A DNA stretch of 64,000 nucleotides from Arthrobacter globiformis (GTDB lineage Bacteria; Actinomycetota; Actinomycetes; Actinomycetales; Micrococcaceae), in contig NZ_JAUSXI010000001.1 in the NCBI RefSeq assembly GCF_030815865.1, positions 2,914,001 through 2,978,000 on the forward strand, read 5' to 3'. Each line of letters starts with the position of its first letter. Position 1 is the first letter of the stretch. Below, piece by piece: positions 25,941 to 34,818 of this stretch. The translations under genes were made by a program, and so were the position numbers. Under the pieces are notes generated by a model. It worked only from the letters and a program-made list of their open reading frames with translations. It made no database searches and was not told the origin of the DNA.

Positions 25941-26684
25941 TTATTGCGGGACGAGCCGCTTCTCAAGGCGCTGCCGCGCGCTTGCCAGGGACTGCTTGGT
26001 CAGCTTGGTGGCTTCCTTGACGTCCCGTGCCCGTGCTGCGTCGAGGATGGCGGGCTGCGGGGTCCACAGGCTGGCGTCGTTGTGCTCCACGGCCTCCGTT
26101 GCGCCGATGACCTTGTACGGCCGGCACTGCAGCCAGAGCGTTTCGATGACACTCACCAGAACCGGATTGCCGCCCGCAGAGTAGAACGTCCGGAGCAGGT
26201 CTTCGTCATCGTCCAGCGCATCCGAGACGCGGCGTTCCGCGACCGCCTTCTGCATCCGGGCCAGGGCGGCCTCCATGCGGGCGACGTCGGCGTCCGTAAC
26301 GTTGGCGGCTCCGCGGCGGGCGGCCTCCACCTCCAGCGTGGCCCTGACCTCGTAGATATGGATCAGTTCACCGACCGTGAACTCCCGGACAACTGCGCCT
26401 CGGTGGGCGGCCACCCGCGTGGCAAGTCCGGTCTCCTCGAGCCGGCGGATGGCTTCCCTGACCGGCATGACGCTGGTGCCGACCATCTCGGCCACATCGC
26501 GGACGCGCAGCGGGGAGCCCCCGGCCAGTTCTCCCGTGAGGATGGCGGTGCGCAAAGCCTCATAGACCTGGTCCGCCACGAGGGTGGGGGTGACGGCAAA
26601 AGCCGGCGAGGATCCCATGGCGGCCGCGAACCCAGCCTTCTTGTTCTCCGGCTGTTGAGAGGCATCGACTTTTTTTCCTGGCAT
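25941..26684 (-). CDS. GntR family regulator, FCD type (paralogue of the one at 29491)
   Basis: A 247-aa protein with a winged-helix segment LVADQVYEALRTAILTGELA, then MVGTSVMPVREAIRRLEE, and an FCD domain with IHIYEVRATLEVEAARRGA. Outside the N-terminal tail it is strongly similar to the regulator at 29491-30165, including identical VTPTLVADQVYE and GTSVMPVREAIRRLEE blocks, so the two likely bind the same or related operators. The TGTGATCACA palindromes of this island are the obvious candidates. Confidence 0.85.
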   Translation of the reverse strand: MPGKKVDASQQPENKKAGFAAAMGSSPAFAVTPTLVADQVYEALRTAILTGELAGGSPLRVRDVAEMVGTSVMPVREAIRRLEETGLATRVAAHRGAVVREFTVGELIHIYEVRATLEVEAARRGAANVTDADVARMEAALARMQKAVAERRVSDALDDDEDLLRTFYSAGGNPVLVSVIETLWLQCRPYKVIGATEAVEHNDASLWTPQPAILDAARARDVKEATKLTKQSLASARQRLEKRLVPQ

Positions 26685-26819
26685 GGGACGATCCTATGGC
26701 GCATGGACCGGTTTCGCGCTTATTTGCAAGGCCGGCGGCGGTACGACGGCGTCCCCGGGGGATCGCCGTCGCCGTCGCCGTCGTTATCCAAAAACCGCCA
26801 AAGATGCGAAAGTGGCGGG

Positions 26820-27610
26820 TCAAACAGGTGCGGCGACCTGGCTGAGGTCCGCAGCCGCCTGGCGGGTGCTGCTGATGAAGTCGGCACGCGCCTCATCGGT
26901 GGCTGCCCGCTCGAGTGGCACCATGGTGGTGACGACGCCGGCAAGCCGGCCGCCGTCGTCGAACACCGGGGCGCTGGCGCCCCAGACGCCCGGAGCCAGG
27001 GCGCCCGAACTGGTGGCAAAGCCGCGTTCCCGGATGGCTTCCAGATCGGCGCGGATGGTGAGTCCCTCCTCCGGGCGGAGGAAGTGGCCGGCAAGGTGAT
27101 CGTCCCTTTCCTCGTCCGGAAGGAACGCGAGGATGGCCCGCGCACTGGCCCCGTTCAGGAGGGGCCGGGAGCGTCCGGCAGCGTAGCTGCAGCTGAGGAT
27201 GTGGGCGCTTTCCACGGACTCCACGCACAGCACTTCGTCGCTGCTCTGCACCAGGTAGGCGGCCAATTCGCCGGTGTCCTGTGACAGTTGCTCGAGCCTG
27301 TGCCGCACCTCGCCCTGGGCCAGGGCTTCCTCGCGGTAGTTGTCGGCAAGCCGCACCACTTCAGGTCCGGCCGAATAGCGGCCGATGAGTTGGTTTTCCA
27401 CCACGAAGCCAGCCTGCAGCAGAGTCTGGAGGTGCCGGTAGACAGTGGAGGCCGGGATCCGTAGGAGGCCGGAAATCTGCTCGCTGCCAGGGTTCTGTGG
27501 CGGGCGAACAGGAGCAGGATGGACATCGCAGTGCCGCGTTCGTCACGGCGTTTCAAGGGTGGCAGTGCGGTCGGGGTGCTTTTGGGTCGGGAGCTGGTGC
27601 GTTTCTTCAT
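26820..27610 (-). pseudogene. IclR family regulator, frameshifted in the helix-turn-helix
   Basis: The N-terminal stretch MKKRTSSRPKSTPT...SILLLFARH starts at 27610. After a lost base near 27496-27500 the reading continues in another frame as QNPGSEQISGLLRIPASTVY, then RHLQTLLQAGFVVENQLIGR and a normal IclR effector domain to the stop at 26820. Restored length is about 263 aa, usual for IclR. As written, the helix-turn-helix is broken. Restoring CACCAG for CACAG repairs it, so sequence error is possible. It is a potential local regulator of the proline genes next door. Confidence 0.75.
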
Positions 27611-27648
27611 GGGTGAACTTCCGTGGCTGGGTGGAAGGCCGGAGAGGG

Positions 27649-27687
27649 CAGCAGCCGCTGCCTGGACAGGTCAGGCAGCGGCTGCTG
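27649..27687 (-). terminator. 16-bp stem hairpin downstream of pruA
   Basis: CAGCAGCCGCTGCCTG (27649-27664) and its exact complement (27672-27687) flank a 7-nt loop, 106 bp after the pruA stop and just before the IclR gene. Only a weak pyrimidine tract follows on the minus strand. It probably terminates or protects the pruA transcript. Confidence 0.6.
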
Positions 27688-27792
27688 GGAAGCCGATCGG
27701 TTCGTTGCGAGGGAGCCCGACGGCGGTTGGAGGCTAAGTGCGCGGGTGCGCACCCAGCCGTTCAGGAAAGGCCAGGGTTACTGGTCGCTTGC

Positions 27793-29439
27793 TTAGTCAG
27801 CGAGGTAGGGCTGGCGCCATTCGCTGGACGGCGAGAAGTTCTCATGGATGAAGCGGCCGCTGAGCCAGCGCTGCAGTGCCAGGCGGGAACCGGTCTTGTC
27901 ATTGGTGCCGGAGGCGCGGCCGCCGCCGAAGGAGACCTGGCCCATGAGCGCGCCCGTGGGCTTGTCGTTGATGTACGTCATGCCAGAGGCGTTGCGGAGC
28001 TTGTCCAGGGCGAGCGAGATGGCGCGGCGGTCATTGGCAAAGATGGACAGTGTCAGGGCGTAGTTGCTGGTCTGGTCCACCAGGTCCAGCACGGACTCCC
28101 ACTCAGCATCCTCGTAGACGTAGACGGTCAGGAGGGGTCCGAAGAATTCCTCGCTCATGGTGAAAGCGTGGGGATCGGTGGTCTCGAAGATCGTGGGCTC
28201 AACGAACCAGCCCTCTTCGGCGTGGACGCTGCCGCCGGCGAGGAGGGTGTGGCTCGGGAGGGCCTTGGCCTTCTCGATGGCGGTCTCCAGCTTGCGCAGG
28301 GACGTCTCGTCGATGACGGCACCGAGGAACGTCTGGTGCTCGGCCGGATCGCCCACGCGGAGCGACTTGACGGTCTCGACGAGCTCGTCCTTGATCTGGT
28401 TCCAGATGCTGCGCGGGATGTAGGTGCGTGATGCCGCGGAGCACTTCTGGCCGCCGTACTCAAAGCTACTGCGGATCAGGGCCGCGCGCAGGGCATCGGC
28501 GTCCGCGCTGGGGTGCGCCACAACGGCGTTCTTGCCGCCCGTTTCGCCCACCAGGCGGGGGAAGGAGCGGTAGTTTTCAATATTGTCGCCGGCCTTCTTC
28601 CACAGGCTGCGGAACACGTCCGTGGAACCCGTGAAGTTCAGGCCCGCAAACTCCGGGTGGCTCATGGCCTGGTCGGAGATGGCACGGCCCGAGCCGTGGA
28701 CGAGGTTGATGACACCCGGCGGAAGGCCTGCTTCCTCGAACATCCGCATGAGCACGTCATTGCTGAGGGCCGCCTTCTCGGAGCACTTCCAGACAACTGT
28801 GTTACCCATGAGCGCGGGGGTGGTGGGCAGGTTGCTTCCGATGGCGGTGAAGTTGAAGGGCGTGATGGCCAGGACGAAGCCTTCCAGGCCGCGCTGGTCC
28901 AGCCTGTTGCCTTCGCCCTGGAGGGACGCTGGCTGGTCAGCGAAGATCTGCTGGGCAAGGTGGGCGTTGTAGCGGAAGAAGTCCGCTACTTCGCTGGCGG
29001 CGTCGATTTCCGCCTGGTGGAACGTCTTGGACTGTCCAAGGATTGTGGTGGCCACCAGTTCGTCACGGTATTTGCCGGCGGCAAGGTTTCCGGCGCGCAG
29101 GAAGATGGCAGCGCGTTCCCACCAGGGGGTGCGGGACCAGTCGTGCTGGGCTGCCAGGGCTGCGTCGATCGCAGACTGGACTACTGCCTCATCTGCGGTG
29201 GGGATGCGGCCCAGCACCTGGGCGTGGCGGTGGGGAGCTGTGACGTCGCGCAGCTCGCCGGTCATGGAGCGTACTCCGTTGATAACGTGCGGCAACTCGA
29301 GGACGCTGGACGTAACCTCAGCGATGACCTTCTTGACGGAGGCTGCTTCGGGGGAGCCGGGGCGGAATTCGCGTGACGGCTCGTTGTAGGGCGCAGGTAC
29401 CTTGAAGTTCCCAGTAACGCTGACTGATTGGGTGGTCAT
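27793..29439 (-). CDS. pruA: L-glutamate gamma-semialdehyde (1-pyrroline-5-carboxylate) dehydrogenase
   Basis: A 548-aa aldehyde dehydrogenase of the stand-alone P5C dehydrogenase type. Landmarks are LAITPFNFTAIGSNLPTTPA, the general base in LVGETGGKNAVVAHPSAD, the catalytic cysteine in SFEYGGQKCSAASRTYIP and SEEFFGPLLTVYVYED. It oxidises glutamate semialdehyde, the product of proline dehydrogenase, to glutamate with NAD+. The GntR gene lies 51 bp upstream and proline dehydrogenase just beyond it, completing proline to glutamate. Confidence 0.93.
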   Translation of the reverse strand: MTTQSVSVTGNFKVPAPYNEPSREFRPGSPEAASVKKVIAEVTSSVLELPHVINGVRSMTGELRDVTAPHRHAQVLGRIPTADEAVVQSAIDAALAAQHDWSRTPWWERAAIFLRAGNLAAGKYRDELVATTILGQSKTFHQAEIDAASEVADFFRYNAHLAQQIFADQPASLQGEGNRLDQRGLEGFVLAITPFNFTAIGSNLPTTPALMGNTVVWKCSEKAALSNDVLMRMFEEAGLPPGVINLVHGSGRAISDQAMSHPEFAGLNFTGSTDVFRSLWKKAGDNIENYRSFPRLVGETGGKNAVVAHPSADADALRAALIRSSFEYGGQKCSAASRTYIPRSIWNQIKDELVETVKSLRVGDPAEHQTFLGAVIDETSLRKLETAIEKAKALPSHTLLAGGSVHAEEGWFVEPTIFETTDPHAFTMSEEFFGPLLTVYVYEDAEWESVLDLVDQTSNYALTLSIFANDRRAISLALDKLRNASGMTYINDKPTGALMGQVSFGGGRASGTNDKTGSRLALQRWLSGRFIHENFSPSSEWRQPYLAD

Positions 29440-29490
29440 TATCTGGTGTTCTCCTTTGGGTGATCCCGGGACAGGACGCCACGGGTTTGG

Positions 29491-30165
29491 TTAGTGGGAT
29501 TCGAGGCGGAGCTCCAGCCGGCGCAGTGCGCTGGCTAGGGAATCCGCGGTGATAGTGGTGGCTGCGGCGGTATCGCCGGACATGAGTGCCTGGACCAGTG
29601 CGGGTTGCGGAGTCCACAGCGTGTTGTCGTTCTTGGCAAGGGCTTCCGTGGCGCCGATGACCTTGTAGGGCCGGCACTGGAGCCAGAGCTGTTCGATGGT
29701 GCTGACCAGGACTGGATTGCCCGAGGCCCGGTAGAGGACCCTGAGGACTTCCTCGTCGAGGTCCAGGGCATCCACAATCCGGCCTTCCTCGACGGCCTTC
29801 TGCATTTGCCGGCAGGAGGAGTTCATCTGCCGCAGGTCACCGCGGCCTATGAGCGCCGCCCCCTTCTTGGTTGCCTGGACTTCAAGGATGGTCCGGACAT
29901 CGTAGATGTGGATCAGTTCAGCAACGGTGAACGTTCGGACCGCCGCACCTCTGTGGGGGATGCGGCTGGCCAGTCCAGCCTCCTCAAGGCGGCGGATCGC
30001 TTCCCGGACGGGCATGACGCTGGTGCCCACCATGGCTGCCAGATCCCGGACCCGAAGGGGGGACCCCGATTCCAAAGACCCGGTCAGGATTGCATTCTCC
30101 AGCACCTCGTACACCTGGTCAGCCACCAATGTAGGCGTGACTGGGCTGGACATTTGAATGCTCAT
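29491..30165 (-). CDS. GntR family regulator, FCD type, of the proline genes
   Basis: A 224-aa protein: winged helix LVADQVYEVLENAILTGSLE, then MVGTSVMPVREAIRRLEEAG, followed by an FCD domain (LIHIYDVRTILEVQATKKGA) whose His/Asp-type ligand pocket usually binds organic acids or imino acids. It lies between pruA and proline dehydrogenase with a TGTGATCACA palindrome 40 bp upstream (30206-30215), consistent with autoregulation. It is a paralogue of 25941-26684. Confidence 0.88.
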   Translation of the reverse strand: MSIQMSSPVTPTLVADQVYEVLENAILTGSLESGSPLRVRDLAAMVGTSVMPVREAIRRLEEAGLASRIPHRGAAVRTFTVAELIHIYDVRTILEVQATKKGAALIGRGDLRQMNSSCRQMQKAVEEGRIVDALDLDEEVLRVLYRASGNPVLVSTIEQLWLQCRPYKVIGATEALAKNDNTLWTPQPALVQALMSGDTAAATTITADSLASALRRLELRLESH

Positions 30166-30204
30166 GGCGTTCTCCGTTCCGCACCGTAGCTCTCAGACAT
30201 TGAT

Positions 30205-30216
30205 ATGTGATCACAT
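30205..30216 (-). promoter_or_regulatory. Palindrome ATGTGATCACAT upstream of gntR-pruA
   Basis: An exact 12-bp palindrome 40 bp before the GntR start and 22 bp after the proline dehydrogenase stop. It belongs to the set of seven TGTGATCACA sites in this island. The minus strand offers TTGATG as a weak -35 overlapping it; no convincing -10 is seen. Confidence 0.6.
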
Positions 30217-30237
30217 CAAGCCTACGGCAAAGCCCGC

Positions 30238-31149
30238 TCAGCCTCCAATGAGGGAGCGAAGGAAGAGCAGGAGGTTGGCCGGCTTCTCGGCCATGCGACG
30301 CATGAGGTACGGATACCACTGCGTGCCGTAGGGCAGGTAGACGCGGACCCGGTATCCATCCCGGACCAGTGCATCCTGCAGCTTCCGCCGGACCCCGTAC
30401 AGCATCTGGAACTCGAAGGAGCGCTTGTCCAGTCCCAGCTCGCGTGCGGTGTCCTTGATGACATCGATGCAGGTGTCGTCGTGGGTACCGAAGGCCGGAT
30501 CGGGCAAGTGCTGAAGTGCCCAGCGGGAAAGGTACTTGTACTGCTCGGTGACCTCTTCTGCATCGCAAAGGGCCTCTGACGAGGTCTCATCGAACGCTCC
30601 CTTGACCAGCCGGATCCGCGGCTTGATGTCGACGAACGACAGCAGATCCTCAGGAGTCTGCCGCATGTTCGCCTGGATCGCCACCCGCGTGTTCGGGTGG
30701 TCAGCAAGGATGCTCTTGTAAATAGCGAGCGTGTCCCTGCCCACAGAGCTGTGTTCCATGTCCACCTCCACGGTGGCCCCATGCGTTGCGGCAGCGTTGA
30801 GGAGCGTCTTCAGGTTGTTGGCGCACTCCTGACGGTCAATCATGATCCCCAGCTGCGAAAGCTTCACGGAGACCGTGGAGCCGGGAGCCTGGCTCTGAAT
30901 GTTCTCGATGGCCCCCTGGTATTCCCTGGTGGCTGCCTTTGACTGCCCCAGTTCGTGGACCGACTCGCCCAGCAGGTCAAGGCTGACGTCGATGCCGGCC
31001 CGGTTGAGAGCCTTCGTGGCAGCCCAGGCCTCGTCGAGTCCGCGGCCGGCAACGTACCTGTCCACGATGGGACGGGTCAGCCGGTTGCGCGTGGCGATGG
31101 CTTCAAGTTTCTTGTTTTCTGCGACATGCAGAAGAAGTCTGTTCGGCAT
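30238..31149 (-). CDS. Proline dehydrogenase (monofunctional)
   Basis: A 303-aa FAD-dependent TIM-barrel enzyme. Characteristic segments are VSVKLSQLGIMIDRQECANN, EVDMEHSSVGRDTLAIY, VAIQANMRQTPEDLLSFV, the lysine motif RIRLVKGAFDETS and the C-terminal helix VRVYLPYGTQWYPYLMRRM, which binds proline carboxylate. It oxidises L-proline to 1-pyrroline-5-carboxylate and passes electrons to quinone. Expression probably comes from the minus-strand promoter and operator near 31237-31283. Confidence 0.92.
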   Translation of the reverse strand: MPNRLLLHVAENKKLEAIATRNRLTRPIVDRYVAGRGLDEAWAATKALNRAGIDVSLDLLGESVHELGQSKAATREYQGAIENIQSQAPGSTVSVKLSQLGIMIDRQECANNLKTLLNAAATHGATVEVDMEHSSVGRDTLAIYKSILADHPNTRVAIQANMRQTPEDLLSFVDIKPRIRLVKGAFDETSSEALCDAEEVTEQYKYLSRWALQHLPDPAFGTHDDTCIDVIKDTARELGLDKRSFEFQMLYGVRRKLQDALVRDGYRVRVYLPYGTQWYPYLMRRMAEKPANLLLFLRSLIGG

Positions 31150-31246
31150 GGGTGCACTTCCTGATACTTACCGCAGCGGCCTGCGGTTCCCGGCCGTTCC
31201 CTGGATGTGGGTCCGGCGATCTTTTGCCAACCCCCTTGCGAGTGTT

Positions 31247-31283
31247 GTGTGAACCACACTATTTTGTGATCACAAATCACACA
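31247..31283 (-). promoter_or_regulatory. Promoter/operator of proline dehydrogenase
   Basis: On the minus strand TTGTGT, a 17-bp spacer and TAGTGT form a promoter whose spacer contains the 14-bp palindrome TTTGTGATCACAAA (31263-31276). Next to it GTGTG-AAC-CACAC (31247-31259) is a second dyad, related to the downstream boxes at 31540 and 45773. The leader to the proline dehydrogenase ATG is about 90 nt. Confidence 0.65.
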
Positions 31284-31322
31284 AGAGGAGCCGGCAATTT
31301 TATTTTTTGGTAAGGAATGATC

Positions 31323-31415
31323 ATGAATGCAATACCCGCACCAATCGCACTGCCCGACGAGGATGACGGCTGCGCTGACGGCTGCTTTTACTGCACCGGC
31401 CCCGAGACGGACTAA
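31323..31415 (+). CDS. Putative 30-aa acidic, cysteine-containing microprotein
   Basis: ATG 31323 follows AAGGA by 6 nt, a good ribosome site in an AT-rich stretch, and opens a 30-codon frame ending in TAA. The peptide starts MNAIPAPIALPDEDDGC and contains CADGCFYC (three Cys spaced CxxxCxxC). It is acidic, with no signal peptide or membrane helix. It lies between the divergent proline dehydrogenase and ABC-importer promoters. No known family is recognised; it could be a leader peptide, metal-binding microprotein or small regulator. Coding status rests on the ribosome site and composition. Confidence 0.45.
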   Translation: MNAIPAPIALPDEDDGCADGCFYCTGPETD

Positions 31416-31504
31416 GGTCAGCATCGGCCGATGCCCCCGGGGGCGCGTGCGGGACGACCCGTTGCGCGGTTGGAATGAATTTACAGCCGCGTTACAGCAA
31501 ATCA

Positions 31505-31556
31505 TTGACTGATATGTGATCACAGATTACAGTTCCGAATGTGACTCGAACCACAT
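31505..31556 (+). promoter_or_regulatory. Promoter/operator of the second ABC importer
   Basis: TTGACT (31505-31510), a 17-bp spacer and TACAGT (31528-31533). The palindrome TGTGATCACA (31515-31524) sits in the spacer. Just after the expected start site lies ATGTGACTCGAACCACAT (31539-31556), a second dyad also found at 45773-45788. The leader to ATG 31770 is about 230 nt with no recognised riboswitch. Confidence 0.7.
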
Positions 31557-31769
31557 CCGGGCTAACTCCCAAGTGGCCGGTCATCCTGGCACCCATGACC
31601 AGGGCTAAAACCGTCAGCCGGCGGCGGCAACCGCCGGCACTCACTTGATGTCCTGAGACATCATCTGACAGCTTATGCAGGCGCTGAGCAACCGCCCGGC
31701 CCTTGCAGATCATCTAACATGCGCGGACCGATGTCGGGGTACACGCGTCCGCTACCCGAAGGAAACGAT

Positions 31770-32561
31770 ATGGGCCTAAGTTTTGGCACGAAAGCTCCAC
31801 CGACTGCGCTCTCTGGTGAGGTTGTGGTCTCTGGGCTCGGAAAGAGTTATGGCACGAGCCGTGTCTTGTCCGATGTGGATCTGGTGATGAACGAGGGCGA
31901 AGTGGTCTCGGTCATCGGGCCATCCGGGGCGGGCAAGAGCACGTTCCTGCGGTGCCTGAACTACCTGGAAACACCGACGGAGGGCACGATCGCGATCGGC
32001 GGAGCCCACGTTGTGGCCGGTCGGAAGCGGCCGGACAAGTCGAGCATCGACCACCTCCGCCGCGTCACCGGGATGGTTTTCCAGAGCTTCAACCTGTTCC
32101 CCCACCTGACCGTCATGGAGAACATCACCCTGCCGCAGCGCAATGTGCTGGGTGCGAGCAGGGAGCAGGCCCAGGAGGTCGCGAACAGGCTGCTGAAGCG
32201 GGTTGGCCTTCCCGACAAGGCCAACGCGTAACCCGCCCGCCTCTCCGGGGGCCAGCAGCAGCGCATTGCGATCGCGCGTGCTCTCGCGCTGTCGCCGAAG
32301 GTCATGCTTTTTGATGAGCCGACGTCCGCCCTCGATCCCGAGATCGGCCTCGAGGTTCTCGCCGTCATGCGCGACCTCGCGGACGAGGGCATGACCATGC
32401 TCGTCGTCACCCACGAGATGCACTTCGCCCGTGACGTCTCGGACCGGATCATGGTGATGGGCAACGGCGGCGTGCTGGAAATCGGCCCGAGTCAGCAGGT
32501 CATGTCGGAACCGCAGAACGAACGCACCCGGCAGTTCCTCAAAGCCGTGCTGGACCGGTGA
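31770..32561 (+). pseudogene. Amino-acid ABC transporter ATP-binding protein with an internal TAA
   Basis: From ATG 31770 (AAGGAAACGAT upstream) the protein has Walker A GPSGAGKSTFLRC and Q-loop FQSFNLFPHLTVMEN. An in-frame TAA at 32229-32231 falls directly before PARLSGGQQQRIAIARALAL. The same frame then continues through Walker B MLFDEPTSALDPE and VTHEMHFARDVS to 32561. The family normally has an aromatic or His residue at the stop position, so TAC to TAA is the simplest lesion. Unless the base is wrong or read through, the ATPase lacks its signature motif. Confidence 0.82.
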
Positions 32562-32568
32562 CACCGCA

Positions 32569-33216
32569 ATGATCACCCAACTCTTGCCCGCGATTGCCCA
32601 GGGCGTCGGACTGACACTTTACGTCACGGGCGCGTCGCTCCTGTTCGGCGGTGTCATCGGCCTGGTGCTTGTCGGCGCCACCCGCTCACCGATCGGAATC
32701 GTCCGGGGCATCGCCACCCTGTACATCAACGTGGTCCGGGTCATCCCGCCGATCACCTGGCTGTTCCTGATCTACTTCGGCCTGCCCCAGTACGCGCTGC
32801 GGCTCTCCACGATCCAGGCCGCGATCATAGGCTTCTCCATCATCGTCTCGGCCTTCATGGCCGAAATCTACCGCTCCGGACTGCTCAGCATCCCCGAGGG
32901 CCAACGCGAAGCCGCCCACGCGCTCGGGCTGAGCACAATCACCACCGTCAGACACATCATCACCCCGCAAGCGTTCCGTGTCGCGCTGCCCGCGATCGCC
33001 ACGTACGGCATCGGGCTGCTGAAGGACTCCGCCCTGGCCTCCACGATCGGGGTACGCGAGATCACCTACTACGCCCAGCAGAGCGCGAAGCAGACCCACG
33101 AGGGCCTGCTCTCATTCATCGTCGCCGGCGCGCTCTACATCGTGATCAGCCTCGTCATCGCCCTCGTCTCCCGGCGGGTCGACCTCACGCTGCGCAAGAA
33201 GATCGGAGTGGCGTGA
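32569..33216 (+). CDS. Amino-acid ABC transporter permease
   Basis: A 215-aa polar amino-acid permease with hydrophobic helices (GLTLYVTGASLLFGGVIGLV) and the EAA loop GQREAAHALGLSTITTVRHI. It starts 7 bp after the ATPase and overlaps the second permease by TGATG. It is the counterpart of the permease at 9865-10509 in the first importer. Confidence 0.88.
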   Translation: MITQLLPAIAQGVGLTLYVTGASLLFGGVIGLVLVGATRSPIGIVRGIATLYINVVRVIPPITWLFLIYFGLPQYALRLSTIQAAIIGFSIIVSAFMAEIYRSGLLSIPEGQREAAHALGLSTITTVRHIITPQAFRVALPAIATYGIGLLKDSALASTIGVREITYYAQQSAKQTHEGLLSFIVAGALYIVISLVIALVSRRVDLTLRKKIGVA

Positions 33217-33879
33217 TGGACATCCTCACCCAATGGCTCGGCTGGTTGCCGAACCTCGCACCAGGACTGCTCATCAGCCTCCAGCTGACCGGGCTCGCGC
33301 TGCTCTTCGGATTCCCGCTCGGCCTGCTGCTCGCCGTGATGGCAGCGGCGAAATTCGCGCCCCTGCAATGGATCTCATTCCTCGTCGTTGAAATCGGACG
33401 GGGACTGCCGGCCCTGGTGCTGCTGTACCTGCTGTACTTCAGCCTCCCCGACGCCGGCATCACCCTGACCTCACTGACCACAGCGATCATCGCGCTGAGT
33501 TGGAACACCGGCGCCTACGCCTCGGAATACTTCCGCGCCGGGCTCGCCGCCGTACCACTGGGGCAGAAAGAAGCAGCCCTCACCTCCGGGCTGCGCGGCT
33601 GGACCGGGTTCCGGATCGTCATCCTGCCCCAGGCACTGCGGATCTTCCACCCCGCCCCTGGCCGGCCTCGCCGTCCTCGTATTCCAGGGCAGCGCACTCG
33701 CCTTCGTGATCGCCGTGCCAGAACTGATGTCCAAGGGCTTCGAGATCGCCTCCATCACCTTCGAATACCTCAGCGTCTACCTGCTCACTGCAGTGATCTA
33801 CGGATCCATCACCCTCGTCTTCCTCGGCCTCGTCCGGGTGTTCGAACAGCGCCTCGGCCGCCACCTCCAACGCAACTGA
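33216..33879 (+). pseudogene. Amino-acid ABC transporter permease, frameshifted
   Basis: From ATG 33216 (MDILTQWLGWLPNLAPGLL; GTG 33213 is an alternative) the frame is normal through the EAA loop (AALTSGLRGWTGFRIVILPQ) to LRIFHPA. A surplus C at about 33650-33658 then shifts it. Restored reading gives LAGLAVLVFQGSALAFVIAV and the last helices to the TGA ending at 33879. Restored length is about 220 aa. The C-run context leaves sequencing error open. Confidence 0.78.
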
Positions 33880-33943
33880 ACCCACCACGTCTCTACTCGT
33901 CCCGGGCGACCCGCCCGGGACACCCAGCACAGAAAGAAAAACC

Positions 33944-34762
33944 ATGACACGAAATCCCCGTACACTCGTGCGCGCGCTTTCCGCCGGCACCGCCGCCGGC
34001 AGCGCATCCGGCTGCACCCCGGCACACAAAGACCTCAAAACAGTGACGCCTGGCGAGCTCACGGCCGCCAGCTACGACTATGCACCCGCCACGATCCTGG
34101 ACGGCGACAACGTCACCGGCATGGAGGGTGACCTGATCGGCGAGATCGCCAAACTCGAATGCCTCAAGGTCACGGTAACCACCTCGGGCGGCGCGGGCGC
34201 GGTCATCCCGTCCGTGCAGACAGGACGCGCCGACATCGGCTCGGGAGGCTGGCTGCGCACGAAGGAACGGACGAAGATCGTCCACCTGAGCACGCCGCTG
34301 TGGACCGATCCCCAGGCGATCGTCTCAACAAAGGGTCTCGCCAGCGACGGCCTTAAGGGCAAGAAGGTCGGCTCGGTTGCCGGCAACCTCTATAACAACA
34401 GTTTGCAGAAGTGGCTCGGAGATAACTTCAAGATCTACCAGGACGACGAGTCCATCTACGGAGACCTCAAAGCCTGCCGCATCGATGCCCTTGTGGCATC
34501 CTCCGCGTCCGCCAAGGGCCGATTCAAGGACGCCCCCATCGAGGGTGCCCAGGTGATCGACGTCAAACCGAACCCGAATGTCCCCGAGTTCGCTGCGGTC
34601 GGCCAGGTCATGTTCCCGTCCAGCCTCGACAACGACACGCTCGGCAAAGCCGTGGACGAGGACATCGAGAAGCTCCGTGAAGACGGCACCATCAAGAAGA
34701 TCCTCGAAAAGTACGGAATCGACCCCGCCGTCGGCGAGCCGGGCAAACCCAGCGAGCTCTGA
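33944..34762 (+). CDS. Amino-acid ABC transporter substrate-binding lipoprotein
   Basis: A 272-aa receptor with lipobox ASGC about residue 25 and a family 3 solute-binding domain. It begins CTPAHKDLKTVTPGELTAAS, similar to the receptor at 8279-9151 (CTPKHADIQTVAPGKLTIG), so the two importers are related. The hydrophobic core of its signal peptide is unusually weak (many Ala/Gly/Ser). It also has SGGWLRTKERTKIVHLSTPL and ends with the usual LREDGTIKKILEKYGID. AGAAAGAAA precedes the ATG. Ligand unknown; regulon context favours a proline-type amine. Confidence 0.82.
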   Translation: MTRNPRTLVRALSAGTAAGSASGCTPAHKDLKTVTPGELTAASYDYAPATILDGDNVTGMEGDLIGEIAKLECLKVTVTTSGGAGAVIPSVQTGRADIGSGGWLRTKERTKIVHLSTPLWTDPQAIVSTKGLASDGLKGKKVGSVAGNLYNNSLQKWLGDNFKIYQDDESIYGDLKACRIDALVASSASAKGRFKDAPIEGAQVIDVKPNPNVPEFAAVGQVMFPSSLDNDTLGKAVDEDIEKLREDGTIKKILEKYGIDPAVGEPGKPSEL

Positions 34763-34781
34763 CGAGAGCGTTATGCTGCAC

Positions 34782-34818
34782 CTTGGCGACGTCGGATATT
34801 TTATCCGGCGTCGCCAGG
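34782..34818. terminator. Strong hairpin after the ABC importer
   Basis: Arms 34782-34798 and 34802-34818 pair over 17 positions (two G-U type pairs) around a 3-nt TTT loop, starting 20 bp after the receptor stop. A short pyrimidine-poor tail follows, so it is a stem terminator or 3' stabiliser. Confidence 0.65.

Noticed and set aside
26760..26790. GTCGCC triplet-type repeat near the IclR/GntR junction as a functional element
   Set aside because: A short low-complexity run, common in high-GC intergenic DNA, with no dyad or spacing pattern.
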